A DNA stretch of 64,000 nt from Parapedobacter sp037190485 (GTDB lineage Bacteria; Bacteroidota; Bacteroidia; Sphingobacteriales; Sphingobacteriaceae), in assembly GCA_037190485.1 (NCBI GenBank), contig JBBCJB010000020.1, positions 248,001 through 312,000 of the forward strand, written 5' to 3'. The notes beneath the pieces are model-generated. The model made no database searches, had not been told where the DNA came from, and saw nothing but the letters and a program-made list of their open reading frames with translations. Shown here piece by piece: positions 24,173 to 33,051 of the stretch (the stretch's first letter is position 1; each line of letters starts with the position of its first letter). A program made the translations under genes and the position numbers.

Positions 24173-25246
24173 ATGCTAGAAAAACTAAAGGCGATAAAAG
24201 ATCGTTGGGACGAAGTGGAACGCGAATTGACCAGCCCCGATGCGGTCAGTGACATGAAACGGTTTGCGCAACTTAGCAAGGAATACAAAGACCTAGGCAA
24301 AATCGTGGATCAGTACCATATCTACAAAAATATGGTAAGCAACATCGAGGCCAACAAGGATATCCTGGCCAACGAAAAGGATCAGGAATTACGCGAAATG
24401 GCGAAGGAAGAGTTGGACATCCTGTTGGAACAAAAGGATGCCAAGGAAGAGGAAGTTCGCCTCATGCTCATTCCCAAAGATCCGGAAGACGCCAAAAATG
24501 CGATTCTCGAAATCCGCGGCGGCACGGGCGGTGATGAAGCGGCACTTTTTGCCGGCGACCTATACCGGATGTACACCCGTTATTTCGAAGAGAAAGGATG
24601 GCGGGCGGAAGTGATGGACGTGACCGAGGGTACGGCCGGCGGCTATAAGGAAGTCATCCTGAAGGTATCGGGAGAGGATGTATATGGCCAGCTGAAATAC
24701 GAATCGGGCGTGCATCGCGTGCAACGCGTGCCCGATACCGAGACGCAGGGACGGGTACACACGTCTGCGGCGTCAGTGGCCGTATTGCCGGAAGCCGAAG
24801 AAGTGGATGTCGAAATCAATCCGGCAGACGTTGAACTGCAAACCTCTCGTTCAGGTGGTGCCGGAGGACAAAACGTAAACAAGGTAGAAACCAAGGTGCA
24901 ACTTACCCATAAACCGACAGGAATCGTCGTGGTATGCCAGGTGGAACGATCGCAATTGGCCAATCGCGAATTGGCCATGGAGATGCTGCGTTCGAAACTT
25001 TATGAACTCGAGGTACAGAAAAAACATGGGGATATCGCCGCCAAACGCAAGACAATGGTCTCTACCGGCGACCGTTCGGCAAAGATCCGTACCTATAATT
25101 ATCCCCAAGGCCGTGTGACGGAACACCGTATCGGGCTGACCATGTACAATCTTCCGGCCATCATGGACGGTGATATCCAAGACATTATCGATGCGCTTCA
25201 ATTCGCCGAGAATGCGGAGAAAATGAAGGACGGGGCAACGGTTTAA
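24173..25246 (+). CDS. prfA: Peptide chain release factor 1
   Basis: A 357-residue class I release factor of normal length. The G-G-Q tripeptide that enters the peptidyl transferase centre is present in G-A-G-G-Q-N-V-N-K (near residue 228), and the upstream E-S-G-V-H-R-V-Q-R-V-P-x-T-E segment identifies RF1 rather than RF2 (which has S-P-F). The codon-recognition tripeptide reads P-D-T instead of the P-A-T of E. coli. It terminates translation at UAA and UAG. It lies just upstream of the tRNA-Asp gene, with its own promoter at 24110. Confidence 0.97.
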   Translation: MLEKLKAIKDRWDEVERELTSPDAVSDMKRFAQLSKEYKDLGKIVDQYHIYKNMVSNIEANKDILANEKDQELREMAKEELDILLEQKDAKEEEVRLMLIPKDPEDAKNAILEIRGGTGGDEAALFAGDLYRMYTRYFEEKGWRAEVMDVTEGTAGGYKEVILKVSGEDVYGQLKYESGVHRVQRVPDTETQGRVHTSAASVAVLPEAEEVDVEINPADVELQTSRSGGAGGQNVNKVETKVQLTHKPTGIVVVCQVERSQLANRELAMEMLRSKLYELEVQKKHGDIAAKRKTMVSTGDRSAKIRTYNYPQGRVTEHRIGLTMYNLPAIMDGDIQDIIDALQFAENAEKMKDGATV

Positions 25247-25263
25247 TTATTTTACTTTTTTTG

Positions 25264-25293
25264 TTTGCAAATAGAGAAAACACGCTATATTTG
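25264..25293 (+). promoter_or_regulatory. Promoter of the tRNA-Asp gene
   Basis: A -33 TTTG at 25264-25267 and a -7 TATATTTG at 25286-25293, separated by 18 bp, make the best match in the window to the full Bacteroidota promoter. The mature tRNA starts about 20 bases downstream of the -7 element. Confidence 0.65.
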
Positions 25294-25313
25294 CAGACCC
25301 GAAAGGGAAAGCA

Positions 25314-25387
25314 GGTTTGGTAGTTCAGCTGGTTAGAATACATGCCTGTCACGCATGGGGTCGCGGGTTCGAGTCCCGTCCAGACCG
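25314..25387 (+). tRNA. tRNA-Asp (GTC)
   Basis: A complete 74-nt cloverleaf: acceptor stem GGTTTGG with CCAGACC (one G-U pair), D-arm with GTTCAGCTGGTTAG, anticodon stem CATGC/GCATG around loop CTGTCAC with anticodon GTC, T-arm with GGGTTCGAGTCCC, and discriminator base G. The CCA end is not encoded. It is a single tRNA with its own promoter and terminator. Confidence 0.97.
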
Positions 25388-25398
25388 CTTAGAAAAAA

Positions 25399-25430
25399 GA
25401 GGTTGTCTTAAAAGGACAGCCTCTTTTTTT
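25399..25430 (+). terminator. Rho-independent terminator after tRNA-Asp
   Basis: Stem GAGGTTGTC/GACAGCCTC (one G-U pair) with a 7-nt loop, followed by a run of seven Ts. It starts 11 bases after the tRNA. Confidence 0.85.
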
Positions 25431-25632
25431 ATTTATCGCTTTTTGTCTTTTATACCCCAACAAAATAATCCTTTTCCCCCCGAAAAAACAGATTGGCAGC
25501 TATTAAGCAAACAGCGAAGCTAAAGACGAATACGAAGGGATGACATCGTTCGATTCTGAATTGGAGCGGCCACGCGCTAACGTTCGGTCGTAGCCATCCG
25601 GCGAAAAACGGCCATCAAAAAAGATATTATTA

Positions 25633-25688
25633 TTAGTAAAAATAAACTTTATCTTGCTTTCATAAAAAGCAATTTCTAATTTTACTAA
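25633..25688 (+). repeat. Nested inverted repeats in the leader of the 2H phosphoesterase gene
   Basis: Outer arms TTAGTAAAA (25633-25641) and TTTTACTAA (25680-25688) enclose inner arms TTGCTTT (25654-25660) and AAAGCAA (25666-25672) with a 5-nt loop. The second outer arm ends 15 bases before the ATG. The remainder of the 315-bp stretch between the tRNA and this gene, apart from the tRNA terminator, shows no gene. Confidence 0.5.
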
Positions 25689-25702
25689 AAAAAATAGATA
25701 AT

Positions 25703-26314
25703 ATGAATCCCCTGTTTTCATCCCCGCTTACGCCCCAGCTAAATGAATACTTGCTCATTATAGCTCCTGACGAGCCAGTACAGCGTCAATTGCAGGCTTT
25801 TAAACGTGATTTCCTGTCCAAACATCCGTACGCAAACGCAATCGTTTCGAAGAGCCACATCTCCTTGATGAGATTCTTGCAATATGATAGCTACGAAAAA
25901 CAGATCGTACGCGAACTTCAGCTCTTGGCCGCATCGGTTATGCCTTTTGATGTCGAATTAAGGGATTTCGGCAGCTTTGGCCACACCATTTTCGTTGATG
26001 TCAAATCGGTCGATCCGATACTCGACTTGGTATCAAAACGCCGGAGCGCGTTGAGCCACCTATTCAGTAAATATAAGGGATTTTCTCCACGATTCGTGAC
26101 AAAGCCCCACATCACGATTGCCCGCAACCTTACCCCGATGCAAGGCAACTACGTTTGGCCCATTTGGAACAGGACAAAGTATAAAGGCAGCTTTAGCGCC
26201 AAAGACATGGTCCTATTGAAACGCAAAGCCGGCGCAAGCGGATATACGGTGGCAAACAAGTTCCAATTCCTTGGCTTACCCCCGGCCTACAGGCAAGGCG
26301 AGCTATTCGCATAG
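25703..26314 (+). CDS. 2H phosphoesterase superfamily protein (2'-5' RNA ligase-like)
   Basis: A 203-residue protein with the two H-x-S/T motifs of the 2H phosphoesterase fold: H52-I-S54 in K-S-H-I-S-L and H136-I-T138 in P-H-I-T-I-A, about 84 residues apart as expected. Such proteins act as 2'-5' RNA ligases or cyclic phosphodiesterases on RNA ends or nucleotides. No signal peptide is present, so it is cytoplasmic. It stands alone, converges with the sigma factor gene (13 bp between stops) and has an unusual nested inverted repeat in its leader. The substrate is unknown. Confidence 0.87.
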   Translation: MNPLFSSPLTPQLNEYLLIIAPDEPVQRQLQAFKRDFLSKHPYANAIVSKSHISLMRFLQYDSYEKQIVRELQLLAASVMPFDVELRDFGSFGHTIFVDVKSVDPILDLVSKRRSALSHLFSKYKGFSPRFVTKPHITIARNLTPMQGNYVWPIWNRTKYKGSFSAKDMVLLKRKAGASGYTVANKFQFLGLPPAYRQGELFA

Positions 26315-26327
26315 CCCGCTATCCGGA

Positions 26328-26915
26328 TTAGCCGATTTTCAATGCCAACTCTTTACCGTACATCATCTTTCGAAGATTGTTGAGCGCATATCGCATCCTG
26401 CCCAAGGCGGTATTGATGCTCACGTCAGTGACATCGGCTATTTCCTTAAAACTCATTTCGCCGTAGTGACGCATAATGAGCACTTCCTTTTGGTCGTCTG
26501 GAAGGAGTTGGATCATTTTCCGCAAATCTTTGTGGGTTTGCTCACGAATCATCCGTGTTTCGATGCTCTCGTCCGAGAATTGCAATACATCAAAAATATC
26601 AAACCCTTCGTTGTTGACGACGACAGGCGTACGGCGCTCCTTCCGATAATAATCAATAACAAGATTGTGTGCAATGCGTGTCACCCATGGCAAGAATTTA
26701 CCTTCTTCGTTATACCGCCCGCTCCTAAGGGTATTGATGACCTTGATGAAGGTATCTTGGAATATATCTTCGGCAAGATACTCATCCTTCACCAGTAAAT
26801 AGATGGAAGTATATAATTTGGATTTATACCGATCTATCAAAACTTCCAGTCCCTGCTCATCACCAGACACATATGCCCGGATAAGCTCCTGGTCGGTTCT
26901 TTGCTCAAGCTTCAT
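26328..26915 (-). CDS. ECF-type RNA polymerase sigma factor
   Basis: A 195-residue sigma factor of ECF size from ATG at 26913-26915. Region 2 contains D-E-Y-L-A-E-D-I-F-Q-D-T-F (about residues 44-56) and F-L-P-W-V-T-R-I-A-H-N; region 4 has L-P-D-D-Q-K-E-V-L-I-M-R-H-Y-G-E-M-S-F-K-E-I-A and a recognition helix near S-I-N-T-A-L-G-R-M-R. No anti-sigma gene or FecR is adjacent, and no SusCD pair is next to it, so its signal is unknown. The 247-bp upstream gap towards glyA contains only the glyA terminator and AT-rich sequence. Confidence 0.93.
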   Translation of the reverse strand: MKLEQRTDQELIRAYVSGDEQGLEVLIDRYKSKLYTSIYLLVKDEYLAEDIFQDTFIKVINTLRSGRYNEEGKFLPWVTRIAHNLVIDYYRKERRTPVVVNNEGFDIFDVLQFSDESIETRMIREQTHKDLRKMIQLLPDDQKEVLIMRHYGEMSFKEIADVTDVSINTALGRMRYALNNLRKMMYGKELALKIG

Positions 26916-27101
26916 ATACGCTACTTTCGTTTTTACTATTCTCAACAAATAAGTAATTTTTCTTTTGTAGCCGTATTTCCTATAGCTGCTCTCCTATCTA
27001 TGGTTTTGTTAACTAGGCCAAAAAAAAACAAAATTTTCAGAAATTCAAAGTTTTTGTTTGATTTTCATTCAGGAAATGCATAAACGGGAGATGCATGTAA
27101 C

Positions 27102-27136
27102 AAAAAAACCTTGTCCTCCGCGCGTAGGGGACAAGG
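27102..27136 (-). terminator. Rho-independent terminator of glyA
   Basis: On the minus strand the arms CCTTGTCC and GGACAAGG form a stem followed by a run of seven Ts (seven As at 27102-27108 on the plus strand). It lies about 27 bases after the glyA stop codon. Confidence 0.8.
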
Positions 27137-27162
27137 TCATCGGTCAGGAAAAATAACCTGAA

Positions 27163-28434
27163 TTACTTATACAGTGGGTATTCGTCCATCAATGCCTTTA
27201 CCTTATTATGGATTTTTGCCAGCGCGGCATCGTCGTCATGCTTGATCAATGCCACGTCAATCATTTCAGCGATTTCCAACATCTGCGGCTCTTGGAGCCG
27301 ACGCGTCGTGATGGCGGCGGTTCCCAATCGGATACCGGAAGTGACAAAGGGCGACTTATCATCAAAAGGCACCATGTTTTTGTTTATCGTGATGCCTGCC
27401 TTGCCCAAAGCAGCTTCTGCAGCTTTGCCACTGATGCCCTTGTTGCGAAGATCGATCAACATCAGGTGGTTGTCGGTCCCGCCTGAGCTGATCTGATAGC
27501 CTTTAGTCACGAATGCCTGCGCCAATGCGGCCGCGTTTTTCTTCACCTGAACGATGTAATCCATGTATTCGTCGCTCAGCGCTTCGCCAAAGGCGATGGC
27601 CTTGGCCGCAATGATATGCTCCAGCGGGCCGCCTTGCGTACCCGGGAAAACCGCTAGATCCAGCAAGGATGTGATGCTACGTATTTCTCCCTTGGGCGTC
27701 TTTATGCCCCAAGGGTTTTCAAAATCCTTGCCTACCATGATCAGTCCACCGCGTGGTCCGCGCAACGTCTTATGCGTAGTAGTCGTCACTACATGGCAAT
27801 GCGGCAAAGGGTCGCTTAGTAGACCGCGGGCGATAAGCCCGGCAGGATGTGAGATATCCGCCACCACCAATGCACCGATTTCGTCGGCCACCTTCCGGAT
27901 GAATGCGTAGTCCCAATCCCGGGAATAAGCGGATGCCCCGCATATGATCACTTTGGGCTTTTCCTGTATCGCGATTTCTTCGAGTTGCTTGTAATCAATC
28001 AATCCTGTCTCACGGTCTACACCATAAAATAACGGTTGGTATAACTTGCCTGAGAAATTGACCGTAGCGCCATGTGTGAGGTGCCCACCGTGAGAGAGGT
28101 CGAAACCCAGGATCTTATCGCCAGGTTGCAAGAGCGCCAAAAACACGGCAGCGTTGGCTTGTGCTCCTGAATGTGGCTGCACATTCACCCATTCAGCACC
28201 GAAGAGTTGCTTTGCACGTTCGATGGCGATCGTCTCCACCTCGTCCACGACCTCGCAACCGCCGTAATAGCGCTTGCCCGGTAGACCTTCGGCGTACTTA
28301 TTGGTAAGCACCGAACCGGCTGCCTCCATCACCTGTCGGCTAACAAAGTTTTCTGACGCGATAAGCTCGATGCCTTCCTCTTGGCGCTTAAGCTCTTCAC
28401 GGATTAAGTTAAAGATCTTCTCGTCTCTTCTCAT
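27163..28434 (-). CDS. glyA: Serine hydroxymethyltransferase
   Basis: A 423-residue PLP enzyme of normal length. The Schiff-base Lys is K222 in V-V-T-T-T-T-H-K-T-L-R-G-P-R-G-G, and I-A-S-E-N-F, Y-A-E-G-L-P-G-K-R-Y-Y-G-G and S-G-x-Q-A-N are all present. The segment D-I-S-H-P-A-G replaces the D-M-A-H-I-A-G of E. coli. It interconverts serine plus tetrahydrofolate with glycine plus 5,10-methylene-tetrahydrofolate in the cytoplasm. A single-gene unit with a strong terminator downstream. Confidence 0.97.
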   Translation of the reverse strand: MRRDEKIFNLIREELKRQEEGIELIASENFVSRQVMEAAGSVLTNKYAEGLPGKRYYGGCEVVDEVETIAIERAKQLFGAEWVNVQPHSGAQANAAVFLALLQPGDKILGFDLSHGGHLTHGATVNFSGKLYQPLFYGVDRETGLIDYKQLEEIAIQEKPKVIICGASAYSRDWDYAFIRKVADEIGALVVADISHPAGLIARGLLSDPLPHCHVVTTTTHKTLRGPRGGLIMVGKDFENPWGIKTPKGEIRSITSLLDLAVFPGTQGGPLEHIIAAKAIAFGEALSDEYMDYIVQVKKNAAALAQAFVTKGYQISSGGTDNHLMLIDLRNKGISGKAAEAALGKAGITINKNMVPFDDKSPFVTSGIRLGTAAITTRRLQEPQMLEIAEMIDVALIKHDDDAALAKIHNKVKALMDEYPLYK

Positions 28435-28494
28435 TGCGGAACAAAGAATTGAATGTTAAAAAGTTGCGCAAAGATAAGAACTTGGATGCAATAT

Positions 28495-29022
28495 TCAACT
28501 GCCCAACTCACTTTTGATCGCTTTCAGCGCGAGGTGATACGGATTTTCTTCTTGTTCTGCGATGTGAGCGAGCAAAATCTTGATGAGTTCGTTTGCTGTG
28601 GCGGTGGCCGACAGCCCACTCCCACCGTTGCGGATCAATGCAATGGTGTCTTCCTTGAGCCGCCTGACCACCGACCACGCGACGTCGCTCACGTATAACT
28701 GCTGGGTGACATTGTGTTGGAACTCCGCCCGAATCTCGGCGAGCAACGCCTCTTGGAAATCGACGGCGCTCAAACCGGGGATATGAAGACGCAGCAACAG
28801 GTTGTTGGGGTCGAGTCGCTCCACAAACAAGACAAGCCGCTCGTAAGCCTGTAGCCTCAGCGGCAACAATTGTTTGTTTGCCTCGCGCCTTGACTCCAAT
28901 AGCTTCATCTTGAACACGTGTGCATTGTACTTGGACCAAAACATCCAGTTGGCCAACCCGACGACCAGACTCCCGGCCAAAGCGTACTTGACAAATTCTA
29001 TTGCGAACGATGCGATATCCAT
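28495..29022 (-). CDS. Membrane-anchored protein of unknown function (DUF7935-like)
   Basis: A 175-residue protein with one N-terminal transmembrane helix (about residues 8-30), then a highly charged helical region with K-M-K-L-L-E-S-R-R-E-A-N-K and L-R-L-Q-A-Y-E-R-L-V-L-F, predicted to extend into the cytoplasm as a helical bundle. The pattern resembles small Bacteroidota proteins annotated only as hypothetical. It lies 60 bp upstream of glyA on the same strand and is divergent from the IscA-like gene. Function unknown. Confidence 0.78.
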   Translation of the reverse strand: MDIASFAIEFVKYALAGSLVVGLANWMFWSKYNAHVFKMKLLESRREANKQLLPLRLQAYERLVLFVERLDPNNLLLRLHIPGLSAVDFQEALLAEIRAEFQHNVTQQLYVSDVAWSVVRRLKEDTIALIRNGGSGLSATATANELIKILLAHIAEQEENPYHLALKAIKSELGS

Positions 29023-29118
29023 GTATCGTTTGTTTATGGAACGTAAAAATCCCTATTAGCCAACAAAAGTGGTGATTTTTATGTATTTTTGTATGTTTTT
29101 GAATTTAAATAATCAGCG

Positions 29119-29472
29119 ATGAGTACAGCAACACTTTCCCCCGCGGCGCCGTTGACATTGACGCCTGGAGCCATAAAAGAACTCAAAAAGTTGAAAGAGC
29201 AACAGGAGATATCCGACGACTTCGGGTTGCGCGTCGGCGTTGAAGGTGGCGGCTGTGCCGGCATGAATTACCTATTGGGGTTTGATCAAAAGAAGGACGG
29301 CGATACGGAATATGACATCGAGGGGATAAGGGTTTTCATGAATAAAGCTCACGGCCTATACCTTGCCGGCATGGAAATCGATTTTCTGAGCGGGCTTGAC
29401 GCCCGGGGGTTCACGTTCAACAATCCCAACGCCAGCAAAACGTGTGGATGCGGTTCGTCATTTTCCGCATAG
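29119..29472 (+). CDS. IscA/ErpA-type iron-sulfur carrier protein
   Basis: A 117-residue A-type carrier with the three conserved cysteines C46 (V-E-G-G-G-C-A-G), C109 and C111 (K-T-C-G-C-G-S-S-F). These bind a 2Fe-2S or 4Fe-4S cluster that is passed to apo-enzymes. Length and spacing match ErpA/IscA. It is a single gene with a TATTTTTG promoter-like sequence upstream and no other Fe-S assembly genes nearby. Confidence 0.92.
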   Translation: MSTATLSPAAPLTLTPGAIKELKKLKEQQEISDDFGLRVGVEGGGCAGMNYLLGFDQKKDGDTEYDIEGIRVFMNKAHGLYLAGMEIDFLSGLDARGFTFNNPNASKTCGCGSSFSA

Positions 29473-29484
29473 GCCGCACACCCG

Positions 29485-29562
29485 ATTGCCAATGGGGGGC
29501 TACCGCCCCTGCGTATATGCGCATCCACTATAGGCTTACGCCTCTTCGCCGTTGTTGGCAAT
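29485..29562 (+). other. Structured 78-nt intergenic element, possible RNA
   Basis: The ends pair perfectly (ATTGCCAA at 29485-29492 with TTGGCAAT at 29555-29562). Inside lie three further hairpins: GGGGGG/CCGCCCC with a CTA loop (29494-29509), TGCGT/GCGCA with an ATAT loop (29510-29523), and AGGC/GCCT with a TTAC loop (29532-29543). This makes a possible four-way junction of about tRNA size, although it has no tRNA motifs. It lies after the IscA gene and before the ileS promoter. Strand is uncertain since the structure is nearly symmetric. Confidence 0.35.
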
Positions 29563-29597
29563 AGCATCCCAAGCTTTTTCCTTTCGCTTTATTTCCT

Positions 29598-29605
29598 TAT
29601 CTTTG
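29598..29605 (+). promoter_or_regulatory. Promoter -7 element of ileS-dksA-lspA
   Basis: TATCTTTG at 29598-29605 matches TAnnTTTG and lies 28 bases before the ileS ATG. No T-box or other leader element is visible. Confidence 0.5.
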
Positions 29606-29633
29606 CAGCCTCGTTTTTGCAGACAATATATTG

Positions 29634-32600
29634 ATGTACAAGGAATACAAGCAGCTTAATTTACCTGAAATAGGCAACGAAATACTGACTCGGTGGCAAG
29701 CGGAAAAAATCTTTGAAAAAAGTATTACGCAACGCCCTGCCGACCGTCCTTATACCTTCTATGAAGGTCCGCCCTCGGCCAATGGCATGCCTGGCATCCA
29801 CCACGTGATGGCACGTACCATCAAGGATATCTTCTGCCGGTATAAAACGCTAAAGGGTTATCAGGTAAAACGCAAGGGAGGATGGGACACGCACGGCCTA
29901 CCCATCGAGCTCGCCGTGGAAAAGACGCTCGGCATCACCAAAGAAGACATCGGTAAGTCGATATCCGTGGCCGACTATAACGCGGCCTGTCGAAGAGAGG
30001 TGATGAAGTACACCGACATCTGGAATGACCTGACCGAAAAGATGGGGTATTGGGTCGATTTGGGAAACCCTTACATCACTTACGAAAATGAATATATCGA
30101 AACCCTATGGTGGATCCTGAAGGAACTGTACAAAAAGGGGCTGCTGTATAAAGGGTACACCATCCAGCCGTATTCGCCCGCTGCGGGTACGGGGCTGAGT
30201 TCGCACGAACTCAATCAGCCCGGCACCTACAAGCCCATCAAGGACACCACGATCGTCGCCGAATTCCGCATCAAAAAGGATCAAGTACACCCTGCAATAC
30301 CAACCCTTTTTGAAGATGACCACGAAGACACCGTCCTATTGGCTTGGACGACCACGCCATGGACCCTACCCGCCAATAGTGCACTGGTTGTCGGTGCAGC
30401 TATCCAATACGTAAAAATCCGAACGTTCAACCCGTATACCTTTGAGCCGGTGAGCGTGATTTTAGCCAAGGATTTGGTGAGTAGGTTCTTCAAACCCGAA
30501 GGGCAAGATATCGCGTTGCAAGATTACAAACAGGGCGACAAGATCATCCCGTGGGAACTCCGGGCCGAATTTTCGGGTTCGGCATTGACCAATCTACGCT
30601 ATCACCAGTTGTTGCCCTACGTAACCAACGAAGTATTGGAACAACACGGCTTCCGGGTGATTGTCGGCGATTTCGTGACGACGGAAGATGGGACGGGTAT
30701 AGTCCACTCTTCTGCCACGTTCGGAGCCGATGACTTTCGCGTAAGCAAGGAAAACAACATCCCAGGCGTATTCGTGACCGATGGAAACGGCAAGGACGTG
30801 CCTATCGTGGATAAGCAGGGGCGATTCGTCAAGGAAATCGGCGAATTTGGCGGGCGTTTCGTCAAGGAAGAGTATTACAGCGATGCGGAACGTATGGCGG
30901 AGGGTTTCAAGCCCACTGACGTATTGATTGCCATCAAACTCAAGGAAGAGAACAAGGCGTTCGACGTCAAGAAATACGAACACAGCTACCCCCATTGCTG
31001 GCGCACGGACAAACCGGTGCTTTATTATCCGTTAGACAGCTGGTTCATCCGCACCACGGCTGTTAAAGATGAGTTGGTGGCACTCAACAAGACCATCAAC
31101 TGGAAGCCCGAGTCTACGGGGACTGGCCGCTTTGGCAATTGGCTGGAAAACCTCGTGGATTGGAACCTTTCCCGTTCGCGCTATTGGGGAACGCCGTTGC
31201 CCATTTGGCGTAGCGAAGACGAAAGCGAGGAAATTTGCATCGGCTCGATCGCTGAATTACGGGAGCGGATCGAACAAAGCCTGGCCTCACCTACCCTCGA
31301 TGAGACGGAAAAGGAAGCCTTACGCGAATACTTGCGCACGTTCGGCACCGACGAGCTCGACCTGCACCGCCCGTATGTGGATGACGTGGTATTGGTGTCG
31401 GAAGCCGGACAGAAGCTCCGCCGCGAACCCGACCTCATCGACGTGTGGTTCGACAGCGGCGCGATGCCGTTCGCACAGTGGGGATTGGACTCCGACAAAC
31501 TCGCGTCAGGTAGCGATTCACCCTTCAATTCAGGCTTCGACGGCGCCTACCCAGCGGATTTCATCGCGGAGGGCGTTGACCAAACCCGCGGATGGTTTTT
31601 CACGCTACACGCCATTTCAACCATGCTCAAGCAATCGGTCGCGTTCAAGAACGTGGTTTCCAACGGGCTGGTACTCGACAAAAATGGCAACAAGATGTCG
31701 AAAAGGCTGGGCAATGCAGTAGATCCCTTCGCCACGATCGAGAAGTACGGGGCCGACGCTACGCGCTGGTACATGATCAGCAATGCCGCCCCGTGGGACA
31801 ACCTTCGCTTCAACGAAGAGGGACTGGATGAAGTGCGTCGAAAATTTTTCGGCACACTGTACAATACGTATGCCTTTTTCGCGCTTTATGCGAATATCGA
31901 CAGATTTGCCTATGTAGAGGACGAGCTTTCCATCGAGACACGCCCCGAAATCGATCGTTGGATCATTTCGTTGCTCAATAGCCTCGCGAAGGACGTGGAT
32001 GGCTACTATACGGATTTCGAACCGACCAAGGCGGCACGTGCCATCCAGACGTTTGTCGACGAGCACCTAAGCAACTGGTATGTGCGGCTGTGCCGTCGCC
32101 GTTTCTGGAAAGGTGAATACACCCATGATAAAGTTTCGGCTTACCAGACACTTTACACCTGCCTCAACACGGTTGCCAAGCTCATGTCACCCATCGCTCC
32201 GTTTTTCAGCGATCGGCTTTTCTTGGATTTGAATCGCGCAACTACCAGGGAACAAGCCGAATCCGTCCATCTCGCCGACTTTCCGACCTATCAAGCAACA
32301 CTGGTTGATGTCGATTTGGAGGAACGGATGGCGCTGGCGCAAGACATCTCATCGCTCACCCTATCGCTTCGGAAAAAAACGGGCATCAACGTACGGCAAC
32401 CGCTAAACAAAATCCTGCTTCCCGTACTTGATGAGGGATTCCAACGCAACGTCGAAAGCGTAAAGGAACTGATCCTCTCAGAAACCAATATCAAGGCAAT
32501 CGAGTTCATCACCGATACTTCCGGCATCATCAGGAAGAAAATCAAACCCAATTTCAAGGCGTTGGGGCCAAAAGTCGGCAAAGGCATGAAGCAAGTGGCG

Positions 32601-33047
32601 GCGACCATCCAAGGTTTCAAGCCCGAAGAGATCGCTACCCTGGAACGCGAAGGCAGCATCCAGCTAAGCGATATCGCTTATACAGTAAGCCTGGAGGACG
32701 TGGAAATCGTTGCGGAAGACGTTTCCGGATGGGAAGTGGCCAATATCGGGAAGTTAACCGTGGCACTGGACGTGACGATTACGGATACCCTGCGCAATGA
32801 AGGGATTTCCCGTGAACTCGTCAATAGAATCCAAAACATCCGCAAGGAACGCGGATTTGAGGTGACCGACCGAATTAACGTGAGCATGAGTGATATCCCG
32901 GATATTACGGAAGCCGCGAAAGGTAATTTATCTTATATTCGCGCAGAGATATTGGCAGACTCTTTGATATTCGAGGATAGCTTGACGAAGGGCGATACCA
33001 TCTCCATCGCTGAAAGGGAGATGAACATTATAATTGAAAAAGTATAA
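29634..33047 (+). CDS. ileS: Isoleucyl-tRNA synthetase
   Basis: About 1137 residues, the length of the longer IleRS type usual in Bacteroidota. The HIGH-like motif is G-M-P-G-I-H-H near residue 54, the K-M-S-K-R loop lies near residue 695, and W-D-T-H-G-L-P-I-E is the editing/catalytic boundary typical of Ile/Val/Leu enzymes. It charges tRNA-Ile and edits valine. The start is ATG 29634 (the preceding in-frame TTG is disregarded). The stop is followed after 4 bp by the DksA-like gene and then lspA, an arrangement conserved in this phylum. Confidence 0.97.
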   Translation: MYKEYKQLNLPEIGNEILTRWQAEKIFEKSITQRPADRPYTFYEGPPSANGMPGIHHVMARTIKDIFCRYKTLKGYQVKRKGGWDTHGLPIELAVEKTLGITKEDIGKSISVADYNAACRREVMKYTDIWNDLTEKMGYWVDLGNPYITYENEYIETLWWILKELYKKGLLYKGYTIQPYSPAAGTGLSSHELNQPGTYKPIKDTTIVAEFRIKKDQVHPAIPTLFEDDHEDTVLLAWTTTPWTLPANSALVVGAAIQYVKIRTFNPYTFEPVSVILAKDLVSRFFKPEGQDIALQDYKQGDKIIPWELRAEFSGSALTNLRYHQLLPYVTNEVLEQHGFRVIVGDFVTTEDGTGIVHSSATFGADDFRVSKENNIPGVFVTDGNGKDVPIVDKQGRFVKEIGEFGGRFVKEEYYSDAERMAEGFKPTDVLIAIKLKEENKAFDVKKYEHSYPHCWRTDKPVLYYPLDSWFIRTTAVKDELVALNKTINWKPESTGTGRFGNWLENLVDWNLSRSRYWGTPLPIWRSEDESEEICIGSIAELRERIEQSLASPTLDETEKEALREYLRTFGTDELDLHRPYVDDVVLVSEAGQKLRREPDLIDVWFDSGAMPFAQWGLDSDKLASGSDSPFNSGFDGAYPADFIAEGVDQTRGWFFTLHAISTMLKQSVAFKNVVSNGLVLDKNGNKMSKRLGNAVDPFATIEKYGADATRWYMISNAAPWDNLRFNEEGLDEVRRKFFGTLYNTYAFFALYANIDRFAYVEDELSIETRPEIDRWIISLLNSLAKDVDGYYTDFEPTKAARAIQTFVDEHLSNWYVRLCRRRFWKGEYTHDKVSAYQTLYTCLNTVAKLMSPIAPFFSDRLFLDLNRATTREQAESVHLADFPTYQATLVDVDLEERMALAQDISSLTLSLRKKTGINVRQPLNKILLPVLDEGFQRNVESVKELILSETNIKAIEFITDTSGIIRKKIKPNFKALGPKVGKGMKQVAATIQGFKPEEIATLEREGSIQLSDIAYTVSLEDVEIVAEDVSGWEVANIGKLTVALDVTITDTLRNEGISRELVNRIQNIRKERGFEVTDRINVSMSDIPDITEAAKGNLSYIRAEILADSLIFEDSLTKGDTISIAEREMNIIIEKV

Positions 33048-33051
33048 AATT

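Noticed and set aside
25314..25387. tRNA-Asp as an integration (att) site
   Set aside because: No integrase gene and no duplicated tRNA 3' end in the window.
29563..29633. T-box or amino-acid-sensing leader upstream of ileS
   Set aside because: Leader after the predicted promoter is only about 25 nt and has no T-box sequence; T-boxes are not expected in this phylum.
31069..31722. 217-codon frame inside ileS
   Set aside because: Ser/Thr/Arg-rich shadow within the clear ileS coding sequence.
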